Counted from the stretch's first letter, positions 44,204 through 53,716 are shown. The stretch: 64,000 nt of DNA from Natrarchaeobius chitinivorans (GCF_003841505.1 NZ_REGA01000013.1:62001-126000), one strand, 5' to 3'. Program-made: numbers and translations. Notes: generated by a model from the sequence alone, not told the origin.

Positions 44204-44914
44204 TCAAGACTGGATCTTTTCGGTGGGGTCGACCCGAAGCCCGCGGTCGGTGAACTCGACCTTTCGGATGTCACAGTCGATTTTCGTCCCTCGCATCTTG
44301 ATTATCTGGACTCCCCTGGTCATCCCGCCGGACTCGAGGTAGTTGTGCATGAAGATGACGCCGTGGGCCAGGTAGTGACCGTCCGAGTAGGAGGTCGGAT
44401 CGGTCATCTCGGAGATCAACATCACCGTCGCGTCGGCGCGTTTGAGCTTCGTCAGGAACTTGATTAGCGCGTCGAGATCGTCCGAAAAGTAGTACTCGAG
44501 TAACATCGTCGAGTCGATGACGAGTCGGTCGACGCCTTTCGATTCGACGAACGCGACGAGCTGGTTGGCGAGGTTGTCGACGTTTTTCGGGAACTCGTTT
44601 TTGTTTCGGGACGACGGCGACAACAGCCGCTTGGCTTCGCTTTCGAAGGCGTTGAGTACTTTCACGTGCCCGGAGTTGACGGCCTGGTCGAACCCGAACT
44701 CGTAGTTGCCGAGGTCGGAGACGAGTTCCGCTTCCGTCTCGTGTAACGTCAAAAACAGCGTCGTTTCGCCGTCGATCGCTCCTTTCGTGACGAACTGCGA
44801 GCAAAACGTCGTCTTGCCGCTTCCTGGCGGGCCGCTGATTACGTACAACCGGTCTTTGAGAAGACCTCCGTCGACCAGCGCGTCGAAGCCGGGTACGCCC
44901 GTTGTGATTCGCAT
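44204..44914 (-). CDS. Single-domain KaiC/RadA-like ATPase
   Basis: About 236-238 residues with a RecA fold of the KaiC/RAD55 group. Walker A is GPPGSGKTTF, and the hydrophobic strand with acid VDRLVIDSTMLLEYYF is Walker B. Typical KaiC tail: VIFMHNYLESGGMTRGVQIIKMRGTKID (in pieces). It resembles ArlH in fold but lacks ArlH's sequence, so it is a separate ATPase. Either of two adjacent ATG codons (44914 or 44917) can start it. Its job in the che/arl locus is unknown; it could regulate array or motor assembly. Confidence 0.82.
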   Translation of the reverse strand: MRITTGVPGFDALVDGGLLKDRLYVISGPPGSGKTTFCSQFVTKGAIDGETTLFLTLHETEAELVSDLGNYEFGFDQAVNSGHVKVLNAFESEAKRLLSPSSRNKNEFPKNVDNLANQLVAFVESKGVDRLVIDSTMLLEYYFSDDLDALIKFLTKLKRADATVMLISEMTDPTSYSDGHYLAHGVIFMHNYLESGGMTRGVQIIKMRGTKIDCDIRKVEFTDRGLRVDPTEKIQS

Positions 44915-45070
44915 CATCAATGATCAGGTGTGTACCGGATAAATAAATTCTGCATTTATATTGGAAGGTTGTGGTGAAAAAATACGAACGGTGGCCAGAG
45001 ACCACCGGACTGACAGTCCTCGAGTGGTCCTGAAGGATTCACCTGCCTGCTGACGGGCGTTTTCGAGTCG

Positions 45071-47785
45071 TTATCTGAAGTTCGCGATGAGGATCCCGTC
45101 CGCACGGAGGACGACGCCGATGTCGCCGGTGATACTCTGGAACACCTCTTCGTGAGCCGTGATATCTTCGACGCCCGCGCCGACTTTGAACTGGTCGACG
45201 TCGGGTAACGAGCCGAGATCCCGTCGTTCCTCGGGCCCCAGTTCGAGGTCCTCGAGTACGACCGTGTCCTCGGCGGTCTGGCACCGAACGCGAACGGTTG
45301 CGGCTCGAGGGAGCTCGTTTCGGACGACCAGCGTTCCCGTTCCGAGTCCGAGAGCGCTTTTCGCGACGGCGATGATAGCAGCCACGTCGCCCTGCCGGAC
45401 CGCGATGGCGAGTCGCGCCCCCGTTCGACGCATCGACTGTGCGCTCTCCTCTCCCCACTCCTGTAGGGTTTGTGCGTCCGGCGGGAACTCGTCTGGGTCT
45501 TTCCGGTAGACGAGGAGTGTGATCACGGACGCGCCGACGCCGAGGACACCGAGGACGAACAGGTACCACGGAACGCCGCGCTCGTCTTCGTCGCCACTAG
45601 CATCATCTGCTGACTCGCCGTCCGTGTCGGACCCGTCCGTACTGGGCTCGCGGATCGGTTCGTCCCCGTCGTCGGGGTCGTCGACTCCAGCCGCTGTCAC
45701 CGTCTCGCTTACGTTGTCCGTGACGACCGAGAAGTTCGAGTCGTCGTCCGGCGCGTCTACCGTGGTCGTGATAGTCCGTTCTTCCCAGGGCTCGAGATGG
45801 ACGCGGTCGATGTGGACGACTTCGTCGTCGAGGATGAACTCGACGTATTGCTCGTCGGGTTCGAGTCCCGTGTTGTTGATCGCGGCGGACAGTTCGATCT
45901 CCGTGCCTGAAACGCTGTCACGATCTGCTGATAACTCCGTCACGTCGAACCTCGCGTTTTGGGCACGAACGGTTGCGTTGACCACGTCCTCGTCGTCGGC
46001 GCTGATCACGGCAACCTCGATTTTCGGTACGTCCGCATCACGCGTGCGAAACGAAAACCGCTCGATCGTTCGCTCTCCAGCCTCGAGCGAGATCGTCTTG
46101 TTGTCCCGGACGTGGTGGTTCGTCGTCCGCGGATCGTCAACACCGCGATCGATCCGCACCCGGACGTCCTGCTCGTCACCGATGTCACCTGTGTTCTCGA
46201 TCGCAACGGTGGTGATCAGTTCGTCGGTCACGTTGACCGGTTCGACGATACCCTGAATATCGACTGCAAACCCGCTGCCTGCGACGAGCGGGCGAGCGGT
46301 ATCCCCTGTTCCAGGAGTTCGCAACTCGACGTCGACTCGAGGCGCATCACCCTGCTGGGTTTCGTACGTAAACTCCGATTCGACCCACTCGTCGCCGTCA
46401 AGCTCGATCATCTGTTCGTCCACGACTTCGCCGTCGACGTAGAGCTGAACGGGGTGTTCTTGCGTGCTATCCGGAATAACGCCGGCGTATCCGATCTCAC
46501 CGGTGATAACGAGCTCGTCGCCTTCGTCAGGGTAGTTCCTGTCGATGATCTCGGCCGAGACGCTTTCGTTGTACGAGGCCTGACCGATCACGTCGACGTC
46601 GGCGGTCGACGTATTGCCTCCGTCTTGACTCGTAAGCGTGACCGTCACCTCCGGCGCATCGTCTTCGCTCGTCTGATAGGTGAACGGTTTAGTCGTGCTG
46701 TCGCCGGGCCCGAGCGTGACCACCTCCGTCGAAACGTGCGAGCCGTCGACACGGAACTCCACGAGAACGTCCTGTTCTCCCTCGGGATCGTTCCCGAATC
46801 GTTCGATCTCCGCTGTGATCTCGAGTTCGTCTCCCGCTGCGGGGGCAATCTCGTCGGCATCGGTGATCGTCACCAGGGTCTCAGCGGCGTGAATGGTGAT
46901 ATCGGTAGAATCGATCCCGCTGCTCGTTGCGCTGAATTTGGTGTCGGCGATCACCTCGGCCATCGCGGCTTCCTTATCACCCTGCTCCGTCTCGTACTCG
47001 AACTCGAGCGTCGTCGTCTCTCCTCGCTCGAGGGATAGTTCCTCTTCGACCGAACCGGTTACGTTCCCACTCTCGTCCAGGAACTCGAGAAGCACGTCCT
47101 CCTCGTCGGTTCCGTAACCGTCGTTCGTGATCTCTACCGGTATCGTCAGCGTCTCTCCTTCTCCGACGGGGTCGATCTGATCGTCGAGTATCGTGACGTT
47201 GAAATATGCCTCGTTGGCTTCCTCGAATACGATCTCGTCTCCGTCTTCGTCTCCGACGGTCGCCGGTATTCCTTCCTCGCTGGTCTCGATGACCCCGTCG
47301 TCGTTTACGACGAGCGTATCGTTGACGTAGCCGTTGGTACTGACGACCAGATTTGGATCGCCAGAAATCGTTTGGACTCTGTTGTCCTCGCTCCCGGCGA
47401 CGATCTGCTCACCGCTGTTGGCGTCGACGATCATCCCATCGTCGTCGACGATGAGCCGATCGTCACCGTTGCTCCCATCGACGCTGACGTACGGTTCCGG
47501 CGGGATCTCGTCGGCCTCACTTTCGGTAACGACGTGGTCGTCCGCGAATCGAACGACGACGTATTCGTCCTCGTGGTCGTCGTCCGCTGTTACAACGTCC
47601 GGTGTTGCGACGAATAGCCCCCCACCGATCAGCAACAGCGTGGCAACGAGTACGGCGAGTCTTCCCCAGTCGAACTCGTGACACAGTCCACCTTCTGTTC
47701 CAACCCGGCTTTCACTTCCACCTCGAGTCGCACGGCTCTCCGTTGGGCCCTCAGCCGTGCCGGTGATCGACGCCGCGCTCAGCAT
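45071..47785 (-). CDS. Large membrane protein with Ig-like (CARDB-type) repeats
   Basis: A 904-residue acidic protein. A membrane helix at about 42-60 (VLVATLLLIGGGLFVA) is followed by about 650 extracytoplasmic residues. About five beta-sandwich repeats share DEQDVLVEF-like strands, a GE/GD turn and a FxYxTxxxDAPxVxV block, as in CARDB domains. A second helix lies at about 740-760 (YLFVLGVLGVGASVITLLVY), then a 140-residue cytosolic tail ending in a small folded part (VRNELPRAATVRV, VDQFKVGAGVEDI). Several N-x-S/T sites could be glycosylated. It sits between the KaiC-like gene and a lipoprotein. Unknown function: adhesin, S-layer-linked stator or sensor are all possible. Start is uncertain. 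Confidence 0.8.
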   Translation of the reverse strand: MLSAASITGTAEGPTESRATRGGSESRVGTEGGLCHEFDWGRLAVLVATLLLIGGGLFVATPDVVTADDDHEDEYVVVRFADDHVVTESEADEIPPEPYVSVDGSNGDDRLIVDDDGMIVDANSGEQIVAGSEDNRVQTISGDPNLVVSTNGYVNDTLVVNDDGVIETSEEGIPATVGDEDGDEIVFEEANEAYFNVTILDDQIDPVGEGETLTIPVEITNDGYGTDEEDVLLEFLDESGNVTGSVEEELSLERGETTTLEFEYETEQGDKEAAMAEVIADTKFSATSSGIDSTDITIHAAETLVTITDADEIAPAAGDELEITAEIERFGNDPEGEQDVLVEFRVDGSHVSTEVVTLGPGDSTTKPFTYQTSEDDAPEVTVTLTSQDGGNTSTADVDVIGQASYNESVSAEIIDRNYPDEGDELVITGEIGYAGVIPDSTQEHPVQLYVDGEVVDEQMIELDGDEWVESEFTYETQQGDAPRVDVELRTPGTGDTARPLVAGSGFAVDIQGIVEPVNVTDELITTVAIENTGDIGDEQDVRVRIDRGVDDPRTTNHHVRDNKTISLEAGERTIERFSFRTRDADVPKIEVAVISADDEDVVNATVRAQNARFDVTELSADRDSVSGTEIELSAAINNTGLEPDEQYVEFILDDEVVHIDRVHLEPWEERTITTTVDAPDDDSNFSVVTDNVSETVTAAGVDDPDDGDEPIREPSTDGSDTDGESADDASGDEDERGVPWYLFVLGVLGVGASVITLLVYRKDPDEFPPDAQTLQEWGEESAQSMRRTGARLAIAVRQGDVAAIIAVAKSALGLGTGTLVVRNELPRAATVRVRCQTAEDTVVLEDLELGPEERRDLGSLPDVDQFKVGAGVEDITAHEEVFQSITGDIGVVLRADGILIANFR

Positions 47786-48075
47786 ACCATTCGCTCCCCT
47801 GACGTCGAACCGCGTTGCCGTAGTTGCTCTTTCATTGTTCCGTCATTGGTTCCGATCGCAACCTGATGTTGCCCAGTAAGGAATCCTGTTATATGATATT
47901 GCCGGCCCGCCGATCACCACCGTCTCCACTTTGGTCCGTCTATCACGTTCGTCTCATTTCGTTTCCGACGTCTGCTCTGGTTTCCGGACGTGTCTGTTTC
48001 GGCTCGTTCATCATTTCTCGAGTGGGCGGTGCGGCCGACGCGTTTTTCACCTACTGGTGCGAGGGATCCGATAGG
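47786..48075. promoter_or_regulatory. Divergent region between the membrane protein and the lipoprotein
   Basis: About 290 bp with AT patches (TGTTATATGATATTG near 47888-47902) that could be a TATA region. No gene supported. Confidence 0.3.
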
Positions 48076-48660
48076 ATGGCAGAACCCGGGAATACCAACC
48101 GAGGGACGCAACTAACTCGGAGACGGGCACTCGCGGTCGCGGGCACTGTCTCGCTCGGGACGACGGCAGGCTGTCTCGATTCGATCCAGGGCATCGGCGG
48201 CGGCCGAACCGAAATCGAGCCTACCGAGCCGGACGACCGCGACGACTCCGGGACCGATGGCGACCACGTGCCCACATACGGCGAATTTTACCATCATCTC
48301 GAGGACGCTGGGATCACCGTCGACGAACTTTATCACGACACCGACGACGACGATCTAATCCTGTTTTACGAATCGGACGCGGAGACGCGGGACGAGTCCG
48401 ACAACGAGATCGCCCAGATTTACATCATCTTTCGGGACGAACTCGTTGCCCGCGGCTCGGACGTCAATCACATGTACACGGAAGTGATCGGCGGATTCGA
48501 CGGACAGGTCGACGGCTGGGGTATCAATTCGGAGTGGGCCGAGGACGATCTCGCCGGTGTTGCAGAACCGATCGACGTGTGGAACGCCATCGTGGATACG
48601 ATGGTATACGAGGGCGACTCCGATCGATACGACCTTCCCGAGGACAGTACTGATCAGTGA
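48076..48660 (+). CDS. Tat-exported lipoprotein, DUF8159-like
   Basis: A 194-residue protein. Tat motif TRRRALAVAGTVSLGTTAGC with the lipobox TAGC, then an acidic linker, then a small domain (YHHLEDAGITVDELYHDTDD, QIYIIFRDELVARGSDV, NSEWAEDDLAGVAEPIDV). The domain resembles a haloarchaeal lipoprotein family, named from memory. Expected to be anchored outside the membrane. It is the only obvious secreted lipoprotein in the che/arl locus; link to the neighbouring repeat protein is inferred from position only. Confidence 0.7.
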   Translation: MAEPGNTNRGTQLTRRRALAVAGTVSLGTTAGCLDSIQGIGGGRTEIEPTEPDDRDDSGTDGDHVPTYGEFYHHLEDAGITVDELYHDTDDDDLILFYESDAETRDESDNEIAQIYIIFRDELVARGSDVNHMYTEVIGGFDGQVDGWGINSEWAEDDLAGVAEPIDVWNAIVDTMVYEGDSDRYDLPEDSTDQ

Positions 48661-48810
48661 GATGACCCGGCTACTCTCGAGAGATGGGGCTCAATTCATA
48701 CATCGAACGCGGCCGTGGCGACTCTTGGACGAGACAGTTATATATTCCTTTCACACTATCTTTGAATCGAACGCCGGGAGAGCGGACGGTCGTCAGGTGA
48801 TCTCGTACGA

Positions 48811-50073
48811 ATGACGCTATTTAAACTCGAGCGAAATGCGGAATTCGAGAAGCTCATCACGCATCTCGAAGAGAGTCCGAACCCCGACATTCGAAAGCGA
48901 TCGGCCGAGATTCTCGGCAGCCTCGAGTCGGAGACCGGTGGAACGAATATCTCCCACGATGAGGTCGTCGACTCCCTCGTCGAGGCCTCGAAAGCTGACG
49001 ACGACGAGCGGGTTCGGGCGGCGGCTATCGACGCGTTGGATCAGTACGGTCAGGAAGCTCTCGAGCGGTTCATCGGTGAACTCTCCGAGCAGGATATCGA
49101 CGACGTTGCGGAGTGGAAGAAAGCACAGATACTCGCGCGCGGGTTGAACGCAGAGCAGGCTGAACTCCGGATGGCAGCCGCCACCGGTCTGGGGAGGATC
49201 GGTGAGGATAACGTGTTGAGTCAACTGGTCGCCCGGCTCGAAGACTCCGATTCGCGAGTTCGAAAACGGGCTGCTCGCGCGCTCGCACGCGTTGAATCTC
49301 CGGAGTGCGTCCCGGCACTTTCGCGGAACCTCCACGAGGATCAGTACGACGTTCGCGTCGAGGTCGCCTACGCACTCGCGGATATCGGGACGCAAAACGC
49401 GCTGGCCGAACTCGTCGAGATTGCAGACGACGATGACGAAGTGTTGCGCCGAATCGCTGTCGACGCGCTGGGACGACTCGGCAGCGTCGAAGCTGTCGAG
49501 ATACTCGCAGGTGCACTGAGTGACGAGACGGAGATGGTCCGTCGGACTGCGATGTTTTCGCTCGTCCAACTGCTTTCGGAAGCCCCCTCGAACGCGAGCC
49601 ACCAGGTCCGTGAAAAGATCGTCGACGAGCTCGAGGAGGCGAACGAACGCGATTCCGTCCAGCCGCTGATCGAGATTCTGAGTCGAAGCACGGAGACGGC
49701 ACAGCGACGTAACGCTGTCTGGTTGCTTGGACGCATCGCCGACGACGCGTTCCGAACCGAAGCTCAGGACGCGTTGATCGAGACGCTTGCCGACGACGAC
49801 GAGATGACGTCGAAGTTCGCGGCGACGAGTCTGACACTGCTCGACGGCGACGGACTCGAACAGCGGCTGATCAAACTCGTCGAAACGGAAACCAAAGACG
49901 AAGAGATGCGCGTCAAGGCGCTGTTCGTCCTCGGAAAGATCGGGGGCGATCGGTCGCGAAAACGACTCTCGAAGTTCGTCGAGCGAACCGAAAGCGATCG
50001 GTTACGAAAGCGCGGGTTTTCTGCGATTTCGAAACTCGGGGGGATGGAGATGCCAAGCGGTGATCTCGCATGA
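48811..50073 (+). CDS. HEAT-repeat (PBS lyase type) protein of the che/arl locus
   Basis: A 420-residue alpha-solenoid made of about ten HEAT/PBS repeats (LARVESPECVPALSRNL, LGRLGSVEAVEILAGALSD, GKIGGDRSRKRLSKF). Such scaffolds bind other proteins. Its stop codon overlaps the start of cheF (ATGA), so the two are co-made. Halobacterium has a HEAT-repeat protein (OE2401F) beside its CheF genes that interacts with Che proteins, from memory; this is the likely counterpart. It probably supports the link between CheY/CheF and the archaellum base. Confidence 0.85.
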   Translation: MTLFKLERNAEFEKLITHLEESPNPDIRKRSAEILGSLESETGGTNISHDEVVDSLVEASKADDDERVRAAAIDALDQYGQEALERFIGELSEQDIDDVAEWKKAQILARGLNAEQAELRMAAATGLGRIGEDNVLSQLVARLEDSDSRVRKRAARALARVESPECVPALSRNLHEDQYDVRVEVAYALADIGTQNALAELVEIADDDDEVLRRIAVDALGRLGSVEAVEILAGALSDETEMVRRTAMFSLVQLLSEAPSNASHQVREKIVDELEEANERDSVQPLIEILSRSTETAQRRNAVWLLGRIADDAFRTEAQDALIETLADDDEMTSKFAATSLTLLDGDGLEQRLIKLVETETKDEEMRVKALFVLGKIGGDRSRKRLSKFVERTESDRLRKRGFSAISKLGGMEMPSGDLA

Positions 50074-50933
50074 GCAAGTCAGAGCAAAAACTCGCGGACG
50101 TGACCGGCAAGTTCACGCAGGTGGTTCGTGACGGACGAAAGCTGTCGGATACGAACTGGTCGAACGGTCGCATCGTTCTCTCGAACAAGCGTATGGTGAT
50201 CGTCAGCAACGACGGGAAGACGACGATTCCCCTGTCGAAGATCCAGTCGATTCGTGGCCGGTACGACGTCAATCAGACGATCGCGAAAGTGTCGAACTAC
50301 ATCAGCATCAACTACGGTCAAAACGTCCATCTCATCTCGATGGAGGAGGTCAGTTCGTTCGAACTCGAGTTACAGAAAGCCATCCTCGACGGTGAGATCG
50401 TTCTGATCAAACATCCTGCAGTCAAAGGCGGCGTCGTTCAGGATGCCTCCTGGACCAAAGCCAGGGTCAAGATCAACGACGGCGTCGCGAATTTCGCCGT
50501 TGAAAACGGAAAGCTCGTTCAGATCGAAGTCGACGACGTCGGAACGGTCGAGAGCGACGAACGAACGATACGATCCTCCGAGCGACCCGTGGTCGAGGCC
50601 GAGCACACCGAAAGCGGCTCGAGCGTCCAGACCTACCTCTCCGGTTCGCCACAGAACTGTGCGATCTTGAAGTCCGTCCTCGACCGGGGGGCCGAAAAGA
50701 ACGCCTCGCAAATCGATCTCTCCGGAAAAGAAGAGGAGGTGTTGATGGCGATATACTCGGGTGTGTCTCCCTTCGAGGTCCCTGAATTCCTCGACATTGA
50801 TACGGACGACGTCGAGGAAATCTACGAGCGACTGATCGAACTCGACGTGTTAGAGGAGGTCCGCGTCCGTCGAGAGGTCGCACTGAAGCCCCGAGGACGG
50901 AACATCGCGAGCGAAGCGATGAACAACAAGTAG
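50070..50933 (+). CDS. cheF: CheF adaptor, second copy
   Basis: A 287-residue CheF-family protein. Blocks VTGKFTQVVRDGRKLSD, WSNGRIVLSNKRMVIVSNDGKTTIPLSKIQSIRGRYD, KHPAVKGGVVQDASW and the C-terminal helix-turn-helix-like VLMAIYSGVSPFEVPEFLDID match the CheF at 34051. It overlaps the HEAT-repeat gene by 4 bp. CheF transmits CheY-P to the ArlCE/D ring. Two copies may allow different partners or fine-tuning. Confidence 0.87.
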   Translation: MSKSEQKLADVTGKFTQVVRDGRKLSDTNWSNGRIVLSNKRMVIVSNDGKTTIPLSKIQSIRGRYDVNQTIAKVSNYISINYGQNVHLISMEEVSSFELELQKAILDGEIVLIKHPAVKGGVVQDASWTKARVKINDGVANFAVENGKLVQIEVDDVGTVESDERTIRSSERPVVEAEHTESGSSVQTYLSGSPQNCAILKSVLDRGAEKNASQIDLSGKEEEVLMAIYSGVSPFEVPEFLDIDTDDVEEIYERLIELDVLEEVRVRREVALKPRGRNIASEAMNNK

Positions 50934-50985
50934 CTGTGTCCTCACCCTCGGGCGAACATACGCACCCCGGCGCAGCGTCGATGGA

Positions 50986-51180
50986 CTATTCGCTTTTCAG
51001 ATAGCTCACGTCGCGCTCGAGTTCGTACCCCTTCGGTACGCCGACTTTCTTGAGACAGTCGTCACACAGCGGCTTGGCGTACGATCGGTTGTTCGTCTTT
51101 CCCAGAACGTTGACGTCGTCGAGTGAGGTTACGTCATCACAGCGCGCGCACTCGATTTTGCTCCCGTCGATAATGTCCAT
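50986..51180 (-). CDS. Small zinc-finger protein (two CxxC pairs)
   Basis: 64 residues with CARC (residues 11-14) and CDDC (39-42), the usual four-Cys zinc site of haloarchaeal microproteins, flanked by a basic middle (KTNNRSYAKPL) and a charged tail. Possible regulator. Family not named. Confidence 0.7.
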   Translation of the reverse strand: MDIIDGSKIECARCDDVTSLDDVNVLGKTNNRSYAKPLCDDCLKKVGVPKGYELERDVSYLKSE

Positions 51181-51290
51181 ATCAGCTTATCCGGGTGTAC
51201 GTAAAATAAGCTTCCCGGCCATCGATTCTGGATCAACCTTTCCCGGTCATCGATTCTGGATCACCCGATTGCGACTCGGTATCGGCGGTG

Positions 51291-51569
51291 CTATTCGGCA
51301 TACAGGCTCAGAATCACCGCGACGAATCCGAGCGTCGTGACGAAGTAGTTGACCGTCAACAGCGTCCGCGGGTACTGGAAATCGCTCACGAAGGCGCTAA
51401 TCGTGGTCGCGGAGGCGGCGGCGACGATCAGCGTAAACCCGATCGAGAGGTAGATCATCGATGTCCGCTGTGTCTCTGCGTACGCCTGGACGGCCATTCC
51501 GGCCATCACGAGACCCGATGTGATCAACGTGATGCTGAAGACGGCATAGAGGATTTCGACTGGTTCCAT
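51291..51569 (-). CDS. Small membrane protein, DUF7521-like
   Basis: 92 residues with three hydrophobic segments (ILYAVFSITLITSGLVMAGMAV, IYLSIGFTLIVAAASATTIS, VNYFVTTLGFVAVILSLY). Such proteins are typically paired with a haloarchaeal ArsR-like regulator, as here: it starts one base after the regulator's stop on the same strand. It may sense a membrane signal for the regulator. DUF number is from memory. Confidence 0.7.
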   Translation of the reverse strand: MEPVEILYAVFSITLITSGLVMAGMAVQAYAETQRTSMIYLSIGFTLIVAAASATTISAFVSDFQYPRTLLTVNYFVTTLGFVAVILSLYAE

Positions 51570-51570
51570 C

Positions 51571-51930
51571 TCAATCGTTCCCGCTGACGCTTCGGCTGAG
51601 ATCCTCCCAGACGCTACTGAGTGGCTGACCCGTTCGATCGCGTTCTTTCGATTCGATCTCGAGGGAGTCGTCCTCGAACCGTATTACGATCTCCTCGACG
51701 TTACGTCGGTAGAGCGTTTGACTTTGGCCAGTCTCTCCGAACTCGCGTACGTCTTCGTCGTCCTCGAGGAGACCGAGTTCGTTGAGCGTCTCGACACGTC
51801 GATAACTGGTGGTCACGGGAATCTCGAGTTCGTTGCTCAGCTCCTGGGCAGACTTCGGTTCGTCCGCTGAACGCAGAATGTCGGGGCTGTATTTTTTACC
51901 CAGGCTTCCCAGTACCTCGGTCGGATCCAT
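51571..51930 (-). CDS. ArsR-like winged helix-turn-helix regulator
   Basis: 119 residues with a wHTH core (VLGSLGKKYSPDILRSA, KSAQELSNELEIPVTTSYRRVETLNELGLL), a wing and an acidic tail. It is co-transcribed with the three-helix membrane protein downstream and is read divergently from the archaellin genes (330 bp apart). It could control archaellin expression, in the manner of EarA-type regulators; this is inference. No metal-binding cysteines. Confidence 0.8.
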   Translation of the reverse strand: MDPTEVLGSLGKKYSPDILRSADEPKSAQELSNELEIPVTTSYRRVETLNELGLLEDDEDVREFGETGQSQTLYRRNVEEIVIRFEDDSLEIESKERDRTGQPLSSVWEDLSRSVSGND

Positions 51931-52198
51931 GCCAACGTAGAAAACCCGGAGACACTAAACCGTACTGACCGTCTACTCCACAAATGTGTCCCGTTTTCAC
52001 TCGTGAAAACGACTCGAGAACTTATCGGTCATATATGTTCTGGCCGATTGATGTATCGACGGATTCTGATCGGGAATCAGTTGGCGGGTGGTCCGGTAAC
52101 CACTCGCATACGTGCGCGTAACGCTCGGATTAGGCGGCCCGTCGAAACGAGTAGGTCGCCCACAACTCTGTTCCCATACTTGAAAATACTGGCTCAGG

Positions 52199-52244
52199 TT
52201 TAATAACGGGTAATTTAGAGTATAGGACGAGCCCGCAACGCGGG
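52199..52244 (+). promoter_or_regulatory. Archaellin operon promoter and leader hairpin
   Basis: TTTAATAA (52199-52206) is a good archaeal TATA box, predicting a start near 52230. The leader then holds CCCGC-AAC-GCGGG (52232-52244), a perfect 5-base hairpin that could stabilise the abundant message. No clear ribosome-binding site precedes the ATG at 52260. Confidence 0.5.
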
Positions 52245-52259
52245 TGTAACCCCTAACAC

Positions 52260-52865
52260 ATGTTCGAAGATAACGAGAACCGCGGTCAGGTGGGGATCGG
52301 CACGCTCATCGTGTTCATCGCGATGGTGCTGGTCGCCGCGATCGCCGCAGGTGTACTAATTAACACCGCTGGTATGCTGCAGACGCAGGCAGAAGCCACC
52401 GGTGAGGAATCGACCGATCAAGTGAGCGACCGGCTCGACGTGGTGAGCGTCTCCGGAACGGTAGACGATCCTGACGATCCAACGCAAATCCACAACCTCA
52501 GCTTCGTGGTGGCAACGGCCCCAGGGTCTGATCCCGTGGATCTGAATCGGACGACAGCTCAATTCATCGGTAACAGCGGTGAGCAGATGGTCAACCTGAG
52601 TGCGGATGGTGTAAACATCACTAACATTCAGGGTGTCAGCGAAGAAAATGAGAACAACGTTCTCACCGAATCGAGCGACCGCGCCGAAGTCGTGTTCGAA
52701 TTAGATAGTGATTCACCCAACGAGAATGATGGTATGGGTTACGAAGCTCTCAACGAGAGCGAACGTCTGACGGTCATCCTGACGACGGACGCCGGTGCGT
52801 CTACCGAACAGGAGATTCGCGTCCCGAGTACGTTCATTGAAGACAAGGAATCGGTGAGGCTGTAA
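52260..52865 (+). CDS. arlA1: Archaellin (major filament subunit), copy 1
   Basis: 201 residues. Class III signal cut after Gly in [17 protein letters not shown], so the mature protein begins QVGIGT, then the hydrophobic helix [18 protein letters not shown]. The rest is acidic with N-glycosylation sites (NLS, NRT, NES). Two bases separate its stop from the next archaellin's ATG. Subunits build the rotating archaellum filament. Confidence 0.95.
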   Translation: MFEDNENRGQVGIGTLIVFIAMVLVAAIAAGVLINTAGMLQTQAEATGEESTDQVSDRLDVVSVSGTVDDPDDPTQIHNLSFVVATAPGSDPVDLNRTTAQFIGNSGEQMVNLSADGVNITNIQGVSEENENNVLTESSDRAEVVFELDSDSPNENDGMGYEALNESERLTVILTTDAGASTEQEIRVPSTFIEDKESVRL

Positions 52866-52867
52866 CA

Positions 52868-53509
52868 ATGTTCACGAAAGACACCGGCGACAACCGCGGT
52901 CAGGTAGGAATCGGCACGCTCATCGTGTTCATCGCGATGGTGCTGGTCGCCGCGATCGCCGCAGGCGTCCTCATCAACACCGCTGGCATGCTCCAGTCGC
53001 AGGCTGAAGCTACCGGCGAAGAGAGTACGGACCTCGTCTCCGAGCGGATCGACGTTACGAGCAGTATCGGTATCGTCGGCGACGCAGATGACGGAAATCT
53101 CTCCGAGATCAAACTCGGTGTGACGGGTGCTCCCGGTGCTGACAACATCGACCTCAACCAGACCATTATCCAGGCTGTCGGTCCGGAGGGTCAGGCGAAC
53201 CTCGTCCACAACGCCAGCTTCGAAGGCGATACCAACGCAACGAACCTGAGCGATGGAGAGTTCGGCGTCGTTGATGAGAACGGAGTCGGTCTAGATGACT
53301 CCGATGCAATTCTCGACGAGACCAACGGCGACCTCAGTATCCTCCTGAACCCCGAGGCGGATCCGTTCGGTGATGGTGACGGTGCAGATGCATTCGGTGA
53401 GAGTGACCAGGCATCGGTCGACATCGTTTCGCCTTCCGGCGCGACGACATCGGTCGAGCTGAACGCCCCCGACCTCTTCAACGAAGACGACGCAGCGGTT
53501 CGGCTCTAA
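52868..53509 (+). CDS. arlA2: Archaellin (major filament subunit), copy 2
   Basis: 213 residues with the same cut site (NRGQVGIGT) and helix as copy 1, and a different C-terminal acidic part (NLS, NAS, NAT sites). The 56 bases 52910-52965 are identical to 52296-52351 of copy 1, though flanks differ at silent sites. Probably co-transcribed with copy 1 and used in the same or an alternative filament. Confidence 0.95.
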   Translation: MFTKDTGDNRGQVGIGTLIVFIAMVLVAAIAAGVLINTAGMLQSQAEATGEESTDLVSERIDVTSSIGIVGDADDGNLSEIKLGVTGAPGADNIDLNQTIIQAVGPEGQANLVHNASFEGDTNATNLSDGEFGVVDENGVGLDDSDAILDETNGDLSILLNPEADPFGDGDGADAFGESDQASVDIVSPSGATTSVELNAPDLFNEDDAAVRL

Positions 53510-53716
53510 CTCGGTTCACTCGTTTTCGATTCGATTTTATTGGGACTTCGTCAGTAGTGTCGTCTCCATTGGCCGTTAGCTCCTGGATATCTCCTCCGCT
53601 GTCTGCGCTACTGCGTCTCCATTTGTTTTCACGGCGCTCTCTCGAGGGATGTCCTCATCGCGCATTCGGATGGCCGGCACGCTTTTGAGCGTCCCATCCC
53701 TCATCTCGACTCGAGA

